The notes under the pieces were generated by a model that was not told the origin of the DNA, did not search any database, and saw only the letters and a program-made list of their open reading frames with translations. A stretch of DNA of 64,000 nucleotides from NCBI RefSeq assembly GCF_000170795.1, contig NZ_ABCM01000007.1, positions 124,001 to 188,000 on the forward strand, read 5' to 3'. The position numbers and the translations under genes were made by a program. This DNA is from Pedobacter sp. BAL39 (GTDB lineage: Bacteria > Bacteroidota > Bacteroidia > Sphingobacteriales > Sphingobacteriaceae). Shown here piece by piece: positions 9,278 to 17,692 of the stretch. How positions within the stretch are numbered: the first letter of the stretch is position 1; each line of letters opens with the position of its first letter.

Positions 9278-10108
9278 ATGAAAGCTGCCAAATCTAAATT
9301 AAAGTCAAAGGAGGTAAAAAAGTCTGCTAAGAAGGAATTAGAACAAAGTCTTGGTGATAAGTTTATGGAAGCAGTGAAGCTGCTTGGCCATGATGTGGAG
9401 AAGATCGGCGGGGAGATTGCAAAGGCCAGTAAACTAATCGCGAAAAAGCTTTCCAGAAAATTCATTGAAGTCAAAGATGTTGTTGGTGATAAAATTGAAG
9501 ACCTGACGACCTCAAAACAACCCGATAAAAAGAAAGGCGCAAAGGCGGCGGACAAATTGAAACAAAAAGTAAAAAAGCCATTGGCTACCCTAGGTAAAAA
9601 AGAAACCAAGGGTGTTAAGAAGGCGAAAAAGGTGGTCGGTAAAGCGGTATCCAAGGCTAAACCGGTAGTGCAAAGTGTGAAAGTCTCCCCAATTGCTTCC
9701 GCGAGCAAGGCAGAAGAAGTACTCAGTAAAACAGTGTCGGCACCGGTTAAGGAAGGCGCATCTGTTGCTAAGGAGACCGCAAGGCCAGTAAAAGCGGCTA
9801 CTGCTGTAAAAGCTCCGGTGAGGAAATCTAGTGCGACAGCTGCGGTTGCCGCAACAAAACCTATTGCTTCGAAAGCGAAAACGACGCTGGCAAATGCTGC
9901 ATCATCCCCGAAAACTGCGACTACAACTCCTGCTAAAGCGGCAAGTCCGGCAAAATCCGCAGCTACTGCGAAGCCTGCTACAACAGGTAAAGCACCAGCG
10001 GCAGCAAAACCTGCAGCAGTGAAAACTGTTCCGCAAAAATCCGGCACACCGAAACCAGCAATAAAACCTGCTGCTGCAGCGGATAAAAAAGACAGTTTAA
10101 CAGAGTAA
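9278..10108 (+). CDS. histone-H1-like Lys/Ala-rich protein
   Basis: A 276-aa strongly basic protein. Residues 1-75 are Lys-rich with amphipathic helix potential (GDKFMEAVKLLGHDVEKIG, then VKDVVGDKIEDL). From about 80 to the end it is low-complexity Lys, Ala, Pro, Thr and Ser, with many AAKPA/TAKPA-like tetrads typical of eukaryotic H1 tails and bacterial H1-like proteins. It most likely binds DNA without sequence specificity and helps compact the nucleoid, but binding to RNA or polyphosphate is possible for such a chain. An antisense reading frame of similar length exists because the codon pattern is repetitive; I do not take it as real. A hairpin terminator follows. Confidence 0.75.
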   Translation: MKAAKSKLKSKEVKKSAKKELEQSLGDKFMEAVKLLGHDVEKIGGEIAKASKLIAKKLSRKFIEVKDVVGDKIEDLTTSKQPDKKKGAKAADKLKQKVKKPLATLGKKETKGVKKAKKVVGKAVSKAKPVVQSVKVSPIASASKAEEVLSKTVSAPVKEGASVAKETARPVKAATAVKAPVRKSSATAAVAATKPIASKAKTTLANAASSPKTATTTPAKAASPAKSAATAKPATTGKAPAAAKPAAVKTVPQKSGTPKPAIKPAAAADKKDSLTE

Positions 10109-10203
10109 AGCTGGTTTACAGATCAACAGCAGGGCATATTAAGTTTTAGATTCAGTTTAGTAAAATTAACATTTACTTAACAATAGAATTTGCAGTTTTG
10201 AGC

Positions 10204-10230
10204 ATCCCTGTTCACACAGGGATTTTTTAT
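10204..10230 (+). terminator. intrinsic terminator or attenuator before ppk1
   Basis: ATCCCTG (10204-10210) pairs with CAGGGAT (10217-10223) around a 6-base loop, followed by a T-run. It ends the H1-like gene, but it lies only 8-15 bases before the ppk1 start codon, so any transcript reaching ppk1 from upstream must pass it. Confidence 0.7.
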
Positions 10231-10237
10231 TTTATAC

Positions 10238-12295
10238 ATGACGAGGAAGAAGGCACCATTTTTAAACAGAGAGATCAGTTGGTTATACTTTAACGAACGC
10301 GTGCTGCAGGAAGCTGCAGATGAGACTGTTCCTTTAATTGAGCGGATCAAATTCCTATCTATCTTCTCTTCCAATCTTGAAGAGTTCTACCGGGTACGGG
10401 TGGCCACCATGAGCAGGCTGTCCAATCTGAATGAAAAAACCAAGTCACTACTTGGTTTCAATCCGAAGAAAATTCTCAATGAGATCAAAAATATCGTAGT
10501 CCGGCAGGAACGGAAATTTGAACAACTGTTCCAGGCAACGCTCATCAATGAGCTGGCGCAGAACAGGATTTTCATCTTAAATGACGGGCAGCTGAACGTA
10601 TCCCGTGGGGAGTTTGTCAGAAACCATTTCCGCGACAAGATCCTTTCCAACCTGGTGCCGATCATGCTGAACCTGGACAATCCATTTCCGGAGCTTAAAG
10701 ACAGGTATCTTTACTTCTTTGTACGTATGTCAAAAACCGGAACAAAGACCACTGAAAAGTATGCGCTGATTGAACTGCCTCCAGATCTGCCCCGCTTTCT
10801 GGTGCTTCCGGAAACAAATGGCCTCAAGTTTATCATTCTTGCGGAAGACATCATCAAATATTGTCTTGATGACATCTTTTATGTATTCACTTACGACTCC
10901 ATTGAAGCTTTTTCCATCCAGCTCACCAGAGATGCCGAGCTGGATATTGATAAGAATGTGAGCGACAAGTTTATTGATGAATTGAAAACGAGTTTGGACA
11001 AGCGTAAAAAGGGAAAACCGATGCGTTTACTTTATGATACCGAGATGCCATTCGACATGCTGACGGTGCTGGTCAATAAAATGAAGATCGAGGCGGAAAG
11101 CCTCATTCCCGGCAACAGGTATCATAAGTTCGGTGATTTCATTGCCTTTCCAAATGTGGGTAAACCTGAGCTTGAATACCCTTCAGCACCTCCGATAAAG
11201 GTATCTGGTTTACACCGTACTGAGAGCATCATCAATAAACTGGCGCACCGCGATTATGTCATCAACCTGCCTTACCAGTCATACGATTACATCATTCTTT
11301 TCCTGAGGGAGGCTGCTATTGATCCGAAGGTTACAGAGATCAACATCACCTTATACCGTCTTGCCGAAAACTCAAGAGTCATCAACGCCCTCATCAATGC
11401 GGCAAAGAATGGCAAAAAGGTAAATGTATTGGTGGAGCTGAAAGCACGTTTTGATGAACAGGCCAATATATTCTGGAGCGGTAGGTTAAAGGAGGAAGGC
11501 GTAAACGTCAACTATGGTCTGTCGGACTATAAAGTACACTCCAAGATCTGCCTCGTTAAAAGGATAGAGAAGGGGCGTGCCGTGTATTATGCAAACCTGG
11601 CCACAGGAAACTTCAATGAAAAAACGGCGAGGATTTACTGCGACCACAGCATCTTTACTGCAAAAAAAGAGATCACAAGAGACCTGCTGAAGCTCTTCAC
11701 TGCACTCAATAAAAAGACGGTGGCCACGGGTTTCAAACACCTGATCGTGTCACCGCTGGAGTCCAGAACAAAAATGTACCAGCTCATGGACCGGGAGATC
11801 AAAATCGCTAAGCAAGGTAAACGGGCCTACATGATCCTCAAGGTAAACAGCCTTGCTGATGAAGGCATTGTAGAAAAGCTCTATGAGGCCAGTAATGCCG
11901 GTGTGGTCATTAAACTAATCGTAAGAGGCATCTGTACACTCGTGCCGGGAGTGGCGGGTTTCAGTGAGAATATTTCCGTCATCAGCATCATCGATAAATA
12001 CCTGGAACATGCCAGGGTTTTCATTTTCGGTAATGGTGAGAAGGAGGAGATGTATCTTTCTTCGGCCGACCTGATGAGCAGGAATTTTGAACACCGCGTG
12101 GAGGTTGGTTTTCCTGTGCTTGACAAGGAGGTAAGGCAGGAAATCCGCGACATCATTGAGTTTCAGCTTCAGGACAATGTGAAATCCAGGGACATTACCC
12201 GCTTAAACAACAATAAGTACCATAAGAATAAAATAAACACTAAAATTAGGGCGCAGGTGCAGACCTATAACTACTTAAAAAACAAACATCAATAA
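10238..12295 (+). CDS. ppk1: polyphosphate kinase 1
   Basis: A 685-aa PPK1, which reversibly transfers the gamma phosphate of ATP to inorganic polyphosphate. The N-terminal domain opens with NREISWLYFNERVLQEA and SSNLEEFYRVRVATM, both family signatures. The catalytic C-terminal half has two phospholipase-D-like lobes. The expected phosphohistidine is His434 in GLSDYKVHSKICLVKR, and a second conserved His (about 619) lies in SRNFEHRVEVGFPV. Full length. The exopolyphosphatase gene starts 5 bases after its stop, so making and breaking polyphosphate are under one transcript. The start codon follows a terminator-like hairpin at once. Confidence 0.95.
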   Translation: MTRKKAPFLNREISWLYFNERVLQEAADETVPLIERIKFLSIFSSNLEEFYRVRVATMSRLSNLNEKTKSLLGFNPKKILNEIKNIVVRQERKFEQLFQATLINELAQNRIFILNDGQLNVSRGEFVRNHFRDKILSNLVPIMLNLDNPFPELKDRYLYFFVRMSKTGTKTTEKYALIELPPDLPRFLVLPETNGLKFIILAEDIIKYCLDDIFYVFTYDSIEAFSIQLTRDAELDIDKNVSDKFIDELKTSLDKRKKGKPMRLLYDTEMPFDMLTVLVNKMKIEAESLIPGNRYHKFGDFIAFPNVGKPELEYPSAPPIKVSGLHRTESIINKLAHRDYVINLPYQSYDYIILFLREAAIDPKVTEINITLYRLAENSRVINALINAAKNGKKVNVLVELKARFDEQANIFWSGRLKEEGVNVNYGLSDYKVHSKICLVKRIEKGRAVYYANLATGNFNEKTARIYCDHSIFTAKKEITRDLLKLFTALNKKTVATGFKHLIVSPLESRTKMYQLMDREIKIAKQGKRAYMILKVNSLADEGIVEKLYEASNAGVVIKLIVRGICTLVPGVAGFSENISVISIIDKYLEHARVFIFGNGEKEEMYLSSADLMSRNFEHRVEVGFPVLDKEVRQEIRDIIEFQLQDNVKSRDITRLNNNKYHKNKINTKIRAQVQTYNYLKNKHQ

Positions 12296-12299
12296 AATC

Positions 12300-13196
12300 A
12301 TGCTACGATATGCTGCTATAGATATAGGATCTAACGCCGTTCGATTGTTAATCGCCGACATCACCAAAAATGAAGAAGGTTATGGTTACAAAAAGAATAC
12401 CCTCATCCGTGTCCCGCTCCGGCTCGGCGATGATGCGTTTTTAGATCATCACATCTCTGAGCGAAAAACGGAAGACCTCCTGAAAACCATGACTGCTTTT
12501 AAAAACCTGATGGATGTTTATCAGGTGTCTGAGTACCTGGCCTGTGCCACCTCGGCCATGCGTGAAGCCGGAAATGGGGCAGACATCATCAAAAAGATCA
12601 AACAGGCAACAAACCTTGACCTGGAGATTATTGAAGGACAGCGCGAAGCAAACATTATTTATTCCAATCATATCGAAGACACCCTCGACAGCAAAAGAAG
12701 CTATCTGTACATCGATGTAGGTGGAGGTAGTACCGAACTTTCGGTATTTGTAAATAAGGTTCCTGTGGCCTCCAAATCGTTTGATATTGGAACCATTCGC
12801 ATCCTTGATAACCAGGATAAGGAAGAAACCTGGGACGACATGAAAAACTGGGTAAAGGAACATACCAAATCCCTCAAAAATATGGCGGCGATAGGAACTG
12901 GGGGAAACATCAACAAACTATACCGCATGTCTGATGAAAAAGAGGGGATGCCTTTGTCGTTCTTAAAACTAAAAGGACTTTACAATAACCTGAATGCACA
13001 TTCTCTTAAAGAGCGCATCCAGATATTTGGCCTGAACCCTGATCGTGCAGATGTGATCATCCCTGCCTGTGAAATTTACATTACACTACTCAAGTGGACG
13101 GGGATCAAACAAATCTATGTACCTAAAGTGGGAATGGCAGACGGGATTATTAACCTGCTGATTGAAGAGAACTTAACATCACAGCTTTACAAATAG
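12300..13196 (+). CDS. Ppx/GppA-family phosphatase
   Basis: A 298-aa member of the ASKHA-fold exopolyphosphatase / pppGpp phosphatase family. Phosphate-binding loop 1 is IDIGSNAVRLLIADI at the N-terminus; loop 2 is YIDVGGGSTELSVF near residue 140; IGTGGNINKL follows near 200. It is the short two-domain form without the HD-like C-terminal domain of E. coli Ppx. Its position 5 bases after ppk1 points to polyphosphate as the main substrate; activity on pppGpp is possible. Its 3' end overlaps the convergent phosphopantetheinyl transferase gene by 10 bases. Confidence 0.93.
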   Translation: MLRYAAIDIGSNAVRLLIADITKNEEGYGYKKNTLIRVPLRLGDDAFLDHHISERKTEDLLKTMTAFKNLMDVYQVSEYLACATSAMREAGNGADIIKKIKQATNLDLEIIEGQREANIIYSNHIEDTLDSKRSYLYIDVGGGSTELSVFVNKVPVASKSFDIGTIRILDNQDKEETWDDMKNWVKEHTKSLKNMAAIGTGGNINKLYRMSDEKEGMPLSFLKLKGLYNNLNAHSLKERIQIFGLNPDRADVIIPACEIYITLLKWTGIKQIYVPKVGMADGIINLLIEENLTSQLYK

Positions 13197-13765
13197 GCCA
13201 GTGCTAAATACCGGCCATGGTGACTTACCGTGGCCGGTTTTGTCTTTCTATAACTCTTGCTTTCATCCTGGTTCTTCAGGATCAGCACCCGCACCTTTTT
13301 AGCCATTCCTGCAGCTGTTTGTATATCTTTAGCTAATCCTGTATTTTTATCTGCTGAGCTGTCGTCACACGCTGCGCCATCATGATCTATTCCTCGATTA
13401 TCATGTGTTCCCGTGTCGCTGAAAGCGATGGTGTGAATCAGGTCGCGCGAAAGGATCGTTTGTGTATGATAATTTTCATTTCTGCAAGAGACCTGGCCGG
13501 TTGCACAATCGCTTGAAATGGATAACAGGCTACAGGAAAGCTGACCTGGCGCAAAGGCATGCCATTGAAATTCCCTTGAATAGATTTTGTAGGCCGATTC
13601 TTTCATTGTCCACAGTAACCACACCATGCGCTCGGGATCATTCGCCTGTTGAATCAGCTCCCGTTCTTCCGTATTGAAAAGCTTCTCCAGGAAACCAGAT
13701 CGTTGCCAGTTGCTTTCTTTTCGGGCCTGCAGGAGGTCGACAATGTCAATGCCAATCGCCACCAC
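13187..13765 (-). CDS. 4'-phosphopantetheinyl transferase
   Basis: A 192-aa AcpS/Sfp-superfamily enzyme that attaches phosphopantetheine from CoA to the serine of an acyl carrier protein. It begins with the metal-binding strand IGIDIVDL and has the second motif WLLWTMKESAYKIYSR, the family W-x-x-KE-x-x-K pattern. The tail SHHGRYLALAY is the last conserved block. The start is GTG, with two GTGs in a row (13765 or 13762), directly after the ACP stop codon. It is last in the polyketide operon, and its obvious client is the ACP encoded just upstream. Confidence 0.88.
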   Translation of the reverse strand: MVAIGIDIVDLLQARKESNWQRSGFLEKLFNTEERELIQQANDPERMVWLLWTMKESAYKIYSREFQWHAFAPGQLSCSLLSISSDCATGQVSCRNENYHTQTILSRDLIHTIAFSDTGTHDNRGIDHDGAACDDSSADKNTGLAKDIQTAAGMAKKVRVLILKNQDESKSYRKTKPATVSHHGRYLALAYL

Positions 13766-14035
13766 TCAGTCCGGTTTTTTTGCGGCCAGTTTTTCTTCAA
13801 TAACTGCTATGGATGCGCCGACGGTAAGCATGCGTTCCATAGAGGTGTTATCAATCTCAATGTCAAACGCTTGTTCCACATCCAGCACAATGTCGACAAG
13901 GTTCGCGGAGTTGATGTTCAGGTCTTTGATGAAATCGGTTTGTTCATTGATCTGCTCAAGGGCGGTTTTGTTTTCCGTATAAGCATCAACGATCAGCTTT
14001 AGCTGGTTGATCATTTCTTGTCTGGCTATTGTCAT
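13766..14035 (-). CDS. acyl carrier protein of the type III PKS operon
   Basis: An 89-aa acyl carrier protein. The phosphopantetheine serine is in FIKDLNINSANLVDIVLDVE; the usual Asp before it (DSL) is Asn here (NSAN). An acidic helix II follows, as in other ACPs. I start it at ATG 14033-14035 (MTIARQEMINQ). An upstream in-frame ATG at 14095 would add 20 residues coded by the 15-bp tandem repeats (QLQTTQLQST...), which look intergenic. Its neighbours are a ketosynthase upstream and its own phosphopantetheinyl transferase downstream, so it is probably specific to this pathway rather than the general fatty-acid ACP. Confidence 0.88.
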   Translation of the reverse strand: MTIARQEMINQLKLIVDAYTENKTALEQINEQTDFIKDLNINSANLVDIVLDVEQAFDIEIDNTSMERMLTVGASIAVIEEKLAAKKPD

Positions 14036-14041
14036 TGTTCC

Positions 14042-14086
14042 TGTAGTTTGAGAATATGTACTTTGAAGCTGTGTAGTTTGAAGCTG
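14042..14086. repeat. three 15-bp tandem repeats before the ACP gene
   Basis: On the plus strand: TGTAGTTTGAGAATA, TGTACTTTGAAGCTG and TGTAGTTTGAAGCTG, three adjacent units starting at 14042, 14057 and 14072. They lie directly upstream of the chosen ACP start. Confidence 0.75.
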
Positions 14087-14138
14087 TTCATCCAAAACAT
14101 CGGGTTGGGCGATATGTTTTTACACTGGTTCATGATCT

Positions 14139-15416
14139 TTATACCGGTTGATGATTTTTAAAGATGATGCAGGCATTGACGTCCCCGAATCCGAAACTTG
14201 CTTTTGCAACGACCCTGACAGGCCGAGATATCAGTTGTCGGGGAATCATTTCCGGATCAACAAGTGCGGCAATCCCTGGATGGAGGTCCTCACAGTTGAG
14301 GTTGGGCGCAATGAAGCCCTCATGTAGCTGTAGCACTGCCGCCACACACTCTATACTGCCGGCAGCACTGAGGCAATGGCCCACCATGGATTTTAAAGAA
14401 TTGATGTAAGGGAATTTTTTTCCGCTTCTGCCGAGCGCTGTTACCCAGTTTTCCAGTTCCGTCACATCTTTGGTAGTTGCCGTCAGGTGGCCGCTGATCA
14501 GGTCAATGGCATCAGCGGAAATGCCCGCATCAAGTACCGCCTCCCTGATACAGCGTTGCACGGCCTCGCTATTCGGTGCTGTCATCGTACCGCTGCCACG
14601 CTGTCCGCCGGAATTGATGTGGCCACCAACAACCTCAGCATAGATCTTTGCGCCACGTGCCACCGCACTTTCCAGTGTTTCCAGTACCAATGCACCGGCA
14701 CCGCTGCCCGGCACAAAACCACTCGCAGAAGCACTCATGGGCCTGGAGCCACGCTCAGGCTCATCATTATGTTTGAAGGTGCAAACCCTCATCGCGTCGA
14801 AACCGGCCCAGATATACGGGCCGCTATCGCTGGTGCTGCCCGCAACCATTCTGATGGCCTTGCCCGACCTGATGCGCTCGTAAGCCATCAAAATGCTTTC
14901 CGTACCGGTGGTGCATGCTGATGAATTGGTGCTCACCTGATTGCCCAGTCCGAGTTTACCACCAATATAGGCACTGATGCCACTGGACATGGTCTGTGCA
15001 ACAACAGTGCTACCCAGTGAGCGTGTCTGCAATGCATCAATTTTGTAAATGGAAGACCTGAACTTGTCCACGCCGGAGCTGCCACAGCCGAAGATGGCCC
15101 CACTGTCCCAATCCGGATTTTCTTCTCCTGCCATAGGGAGACCTGCATCTTTCCATGCATCCACAGCTGCCATCAGCCCATATAGAATGCCTGAGCTGTC
15201 AAAGTTCCTGAGTTCCAATGGTGTCAGGTAGCTGGCCATCAGCACATCGTCCAGTTCCGGCTTCCCGCCGATCCTGCAGGAGAACTGTAGTTGTTCCAGG
15301 ATGGGTTGCTGCCTGATGCCGGATTTTCCAAGCCGCAGGGCGGTACGGAAGGCCGGAAGGCCAACACCATTTGGTGCCACAACACCCATCCCGGTGATGA
15401 CTACACGTCTAGGCAT
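14139..15416 (-). CDS. beta-ketoacyl-ACP synthase (FabF type)
   Basis: A 425-aa condensing enzyme of the KAS II group. The active-site Cys is about residue 168 in STNSSACTTGTESILM. The two catalytic His are in ISGHLTATTKDVTE and KSMVGHCLSAAGSIE, and the C-terminal GFGDVNA loop is present, so all three Cys-His-His residues are kept. It should extend acyl-ACP with malonyl-ACP. It overlaps the preceding dehydratase gene by 8 bases and lies in the operon with the type III PKS, so it probably builds the acyl chain that the PKS uses as a starter. No second, chain-length-factor-like ketosynthase is in the operon. Confidence 0.9.
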   Translation of the reverse strand: MPRRVVITGMGVVAPNGVGLPAFRTALRLGKSGIRQQPILEQLQFSCRIGGKPELDDVLMASYLTPLELRNFDSSGILYGLMAAVDAWKDAGLPMAGEENPDWDSGAIFGCGSSGVDKFRSSIYKIDALQTRSLGSTVVAQTMSSGISAYIGGKLGLGNQVSTNSSACTTGTESILMAYERIRSGKAIRMVAGSTSDSGPYIWAGFDAMRVCTFKHNDEPERGSRPMSASASGFVPGSGAGALVLETLESAVARGAKIYAEVVGGHINSGGQRGSGTMTAPNSEAVQRCIREAVLDAGISADAIDLISGHLTATTKDVTELENWVTALGRSGKKFPYINSLKSMVGHCLSAAGSIECVAAVLQLHEGFIAPNLNCEDLHPGIAALVDPEMIPRQLISRPVRVVAKASFGFGDVNACIIFKNHQPV

Positions 15417-15855
15417 TCATCTTATTGGTCACCATGCCTGAAATTGTTCCTTTGCAGACCACTTCGCCCGCTTCGTTGGACATCTGCACGTTGCAATGTA
15501 ATTTCTTGAACCTGAAGTACACCTTCTCTGCAGTAACGCTGACTTTCTCTCCGGGGAATACAGGTTTCATGAAGTCGATGGCTGTTGCCGTTAACATCAC
15601 ATGACCCGGCAGGCCTGAGGCTGCGCTGCCCGATAAAAATATACCCAGGCATACCAGTCCGATCTGGGCCATTGTTTCCGTAAGGATGACACCCGGAGTA
15701 ACCGGATTGTCTTTAAAATGGCCCTTGTAAAAATCAAGGTCTTTGTCGAACGTGTAACTTCCTGATACACTGTTCTCATCGATGTGTTGTAATTCGTCTA
15801 CAAATAAAAAAGGTTTGCTGTATGGCAGATGGCTGAGGATTTCCTGTTTAGTCAT
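15409..15855 (-). CDS. FabZ-like 3-hydroxyacyl-ACP dehydratase
   Basis: A 148-aa hotdog-fold protein. The FabZ active-site pattern is present: YKGHFKDNPVTPGVILTETM, with the catalytic His in GHF and Glu in LTETMAQ. The N-terminal block ILSHLPYSKPFLFVDE is also typical of FabZ. It should remove water from 3-hydroxyacyl-ACP to give the 2-enoyl form. No ketoreductase or enoyl reductase is in the operon, so it would have to share these with general fatty-acid synthesis, or the product keeps double bonds. It overlaps the ketosynthase gene by 8 bases. Confidence 0.85.
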   Translation of the reverse strand: MTKQEILSHLPYSKPFLFVDELQHIDENSVSGSYTFDKDLDFYKGHFKDNPVTPGVILTETMAQIGLVCLGIFLSGSAASGLPGHVMLTATAIDFMKPVFPGEKVSVTAEKVYFRFKKLHCNVQMSNEAGEVVCKGTISGMVTNKMNA

Positions 15856-15905
15856 GTGTTAGGCTTGTTTCGTTTAAATATCGGCTAATTTATGGAAATT
15901 TGTAT

Positions 15906-16958
15906 TTACCATTTCAATAAGATGCGCTGGGCAGAAAAACCAGGCCCGAAACTCAGCATCAGTCCATAGTCGCCCGGAGCAGGAGGACTGGCCATTATAC
16001 GCTCCAACACATACAAAACGGTTGCGCTGGACATGTTTCCATATTGTCTCAGGATTTCGCGTGTGTCGTCTATATTTTTCCCCAATGAGGAGAATAGCCC
16101 TTCCACCAGCTGCACGATTTTTTTTCCACCAGGATGAAAAATCAGGTGTGTAACATCGGCAATGTCAAGACCATTCCGTTGCAGGAAGGGGTGGATGATG
16201 GCAGGGAAGTGTCTTTCAATATGGTCAGGCACCTCTGCACTCAGCACCATTTGGAGTCCGCTGTTCCGAAGCTGAAAGCCCATCATATCAGTCGAGTCCT
16301 GAAAATGAAACATCTCATCATCAATGAGCTCGGGCCCCTGTTCATCCTCATGAGAGGACAACAGCACACAGGCGGCGCCATCGCCAAAGATGGCGGCACT
16401 GACGATATTGGCCATGGAAAAGTCTTCCAGCTGGAAGGTTGCGGCCGGTGATTCAATGGCAATCACTGCCGCGCGCTTTCCGGGGTTTGCTTTCAGGAAG
16501 TTCCTGGCATAGATCATCCCCGAGATCCCTGCTGCACAGCCCATTTCCGTAACCGGTAGCCTGACGACATCGGGTCGTAGACCAAGGTTATTGATGAGGT
16601 AGGCATCCAGTGAAGGGATCATGATGCCCGTGCAACTCACCGTAATGATATAGTCCAGCGCTTCCGGTTTCCATGAAGCCTGGTCCAGCGCTTTTTGAAG
16701 TACTTTAGAACCCAGTTTGATCACCTCCCTCATGTAGATGTCATTTCGTTCTTCAAAAGAGGTATTGCTGAATACTTCTTCCGGCGACATGATAGAGTAC
16801 CGCTGGTCAACCATTGCATTGGCAAAGATCTTTTTCACTTTCCGGATAAAGCGTTCGTCCTGTCCTACGAGCCAGGCATCCAGAAAAGTAATGATTTCTG
16901 CCGTTGTCCGGGTATATTCGGGAAGGCACTTGGTAACGGTCGTTATTCTTACGCTCAT
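15906..16958 (-). CDS. type III polyketide synthase
   Basis: A 350-aa homodimeric chalcone/stilbene-synthase-fold enzyme that extends an acyl starter with malonyl-CoA and cyclises it to a resorcinol, pyrone or similar ring. The Cys-His-Asn triad is complete: Cys141 in VTEMGCAAGISG, His275 in LIFHPGGKKIV and Asn308 in YGNMSSATV; GFGPGFSAQ-type residues end the protein (SFGPGFSAQ). Its start overlaps the methyltransferase stop in ATGA. The flanking methyltransferase and flavoprotein resemble the Streptomyces srsABC phenolic-lipid set. The actual starter and ring type cannot be read from the sequence. Confidence 0.92.
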   Translation of the reverse strand: MSVRITTVTKCLPEYTRTTAEIITFLDAWLVGQDERFIRKVKKIFANAMVDQRYSIMSPEEVFSNTSFEERNDIYMREVIKLGSKVLQKALDQASWKPEALDYIITVSCTGIMIPSLDAYLINNLGLRPDVVRLPVTEMGCAAGISGMIYARNFLKANPGKRAAVIAIESPAATFQLEDFSMANIVSAAIFGDGAACVLLSSHEDEQGPELIDDEMFHFQDSTDMMGFQLRNSGLQMVLSAEVPDHIERHFPAIIHPFLQRNGLDIADVTHLIFHPGGKKIVQLVEGLFSSLGKNIDDTREILRQYGNMSSATVLYVLERIMASPPAPGDYGLMLSFGPGFSAQRILLKW

Positions 16959-17692
16959 GCAGTTTTGCTTTTAGTTGATGTATCGGAGTGGGATTCACTA
17001 TAGATGATCCACTGGTACCTGAATGCCCATTTCCAGCGGATGCGGTGTTTCTTGAGGTTCAGCGTTTGCGCATATCGCCGCAGGTCTTTTTGCTTAAAGC
17101 CCCGGAGGATGGACACCAGGCCGTCCTGTTCAGACATGTAGTTTAGCCTGAATACGGCACACAGTGCTTTGAACAGATAGTAGGCAAGGGGACTTCGGTG
17201 AAGGTCGTTGATCACTACGCCAATCTTTGCCCTTGCAGTGAAATGTTCCAGCAGCTCAATGATTTCTCCGTCATGGAAATGGTGGATGGTCAAGGTGCAG
17301 ATGATGATGTCGTAGGTATGATTGCTGCTGATGTGCTCAAAGATATCCTGACATTCATAACTGATGTTTTCATAATCCGCAGATTGTGCCCTGGCGTGCT
17401 TTATGGTAAAGGCATTTGCATCTATGCCTTTCAGCTGAAAATCCAGCCGCTTTTCTTTTGCGTATGCGGCAAGCATCCTGAGCATGTCTCCGCCACCGCA
17501 TCCCACATCGAGGATACTGATCGTCTGACGTCGACCGATCAGCTTTTTGATGCCCTCCAGTGTCACTTTATTTCCACCAAGTAACCGGTTGATTGCCGCG
17601 ATCTTATCCAGGGCATCCCTTAAAATTTCTCCCTCCATGTTAAAGTCATCCATTAGCTCAGGAGCCTGACTTCTTTCGTTGGTGCTGATCAT
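16955..17692 (-). CDS. SAM-dependent methyltransferase of the PKS operon
   Basis: A 245-aa class I methyltransferase. The SAM-binding glycine motif ILDVGCGGGDMLRML is near residue 58, followed by the acidic strand LKGIDANAFTIKHA and motif IIICTLTIHHFHD. The start at ATG 17690-17692 overlaps the stop of the flavoprotein gene in ATGA; a longer frame to 17932 would run back through that gene and is not plausible. It also overlaps the PKS start by ATGA, so the three are translationally coupled. It probably methylates the polyketide ring or its hydroxyl, as SrsB does in phenolic lipid synthesis. This role is inferred. Confidence 0.87.
   Translation of the reverse strand: MISTNERSQAPELMDDFNMEGEILRDALDKIAAINRLLGGNKVTLEGIKKLIGRRQTISILDVGCGGGDMLRMLAAYAKEKRLDFQLKGIDANAFTIKHARAQSADYENISYECQDIFEHISSNHTYDIIICTLTIHHFHDGEIIELLEHFTARAKIGVVINDLHRSPLAYYLFKALCAVFRLNYMSEQDGLVSILRGFKQKDLRRYAQTLNLKKHRIRWKWAFRYQWIIYSESHSDTSTKSKTA

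Noticed and set aside
9262..10047. 261-aa minus-strand frame opposite the H1-like gene
   Set aside because: Ala/Phe-rich composition is what the complement of Lys/Ala codons gives; the plus-strand gene has a start, a structured head and a terminator.
14036..14095. N-terminal extension of the ACP
   Set aside because: It would be coded by tandem repeats and has no ACP-like residues.
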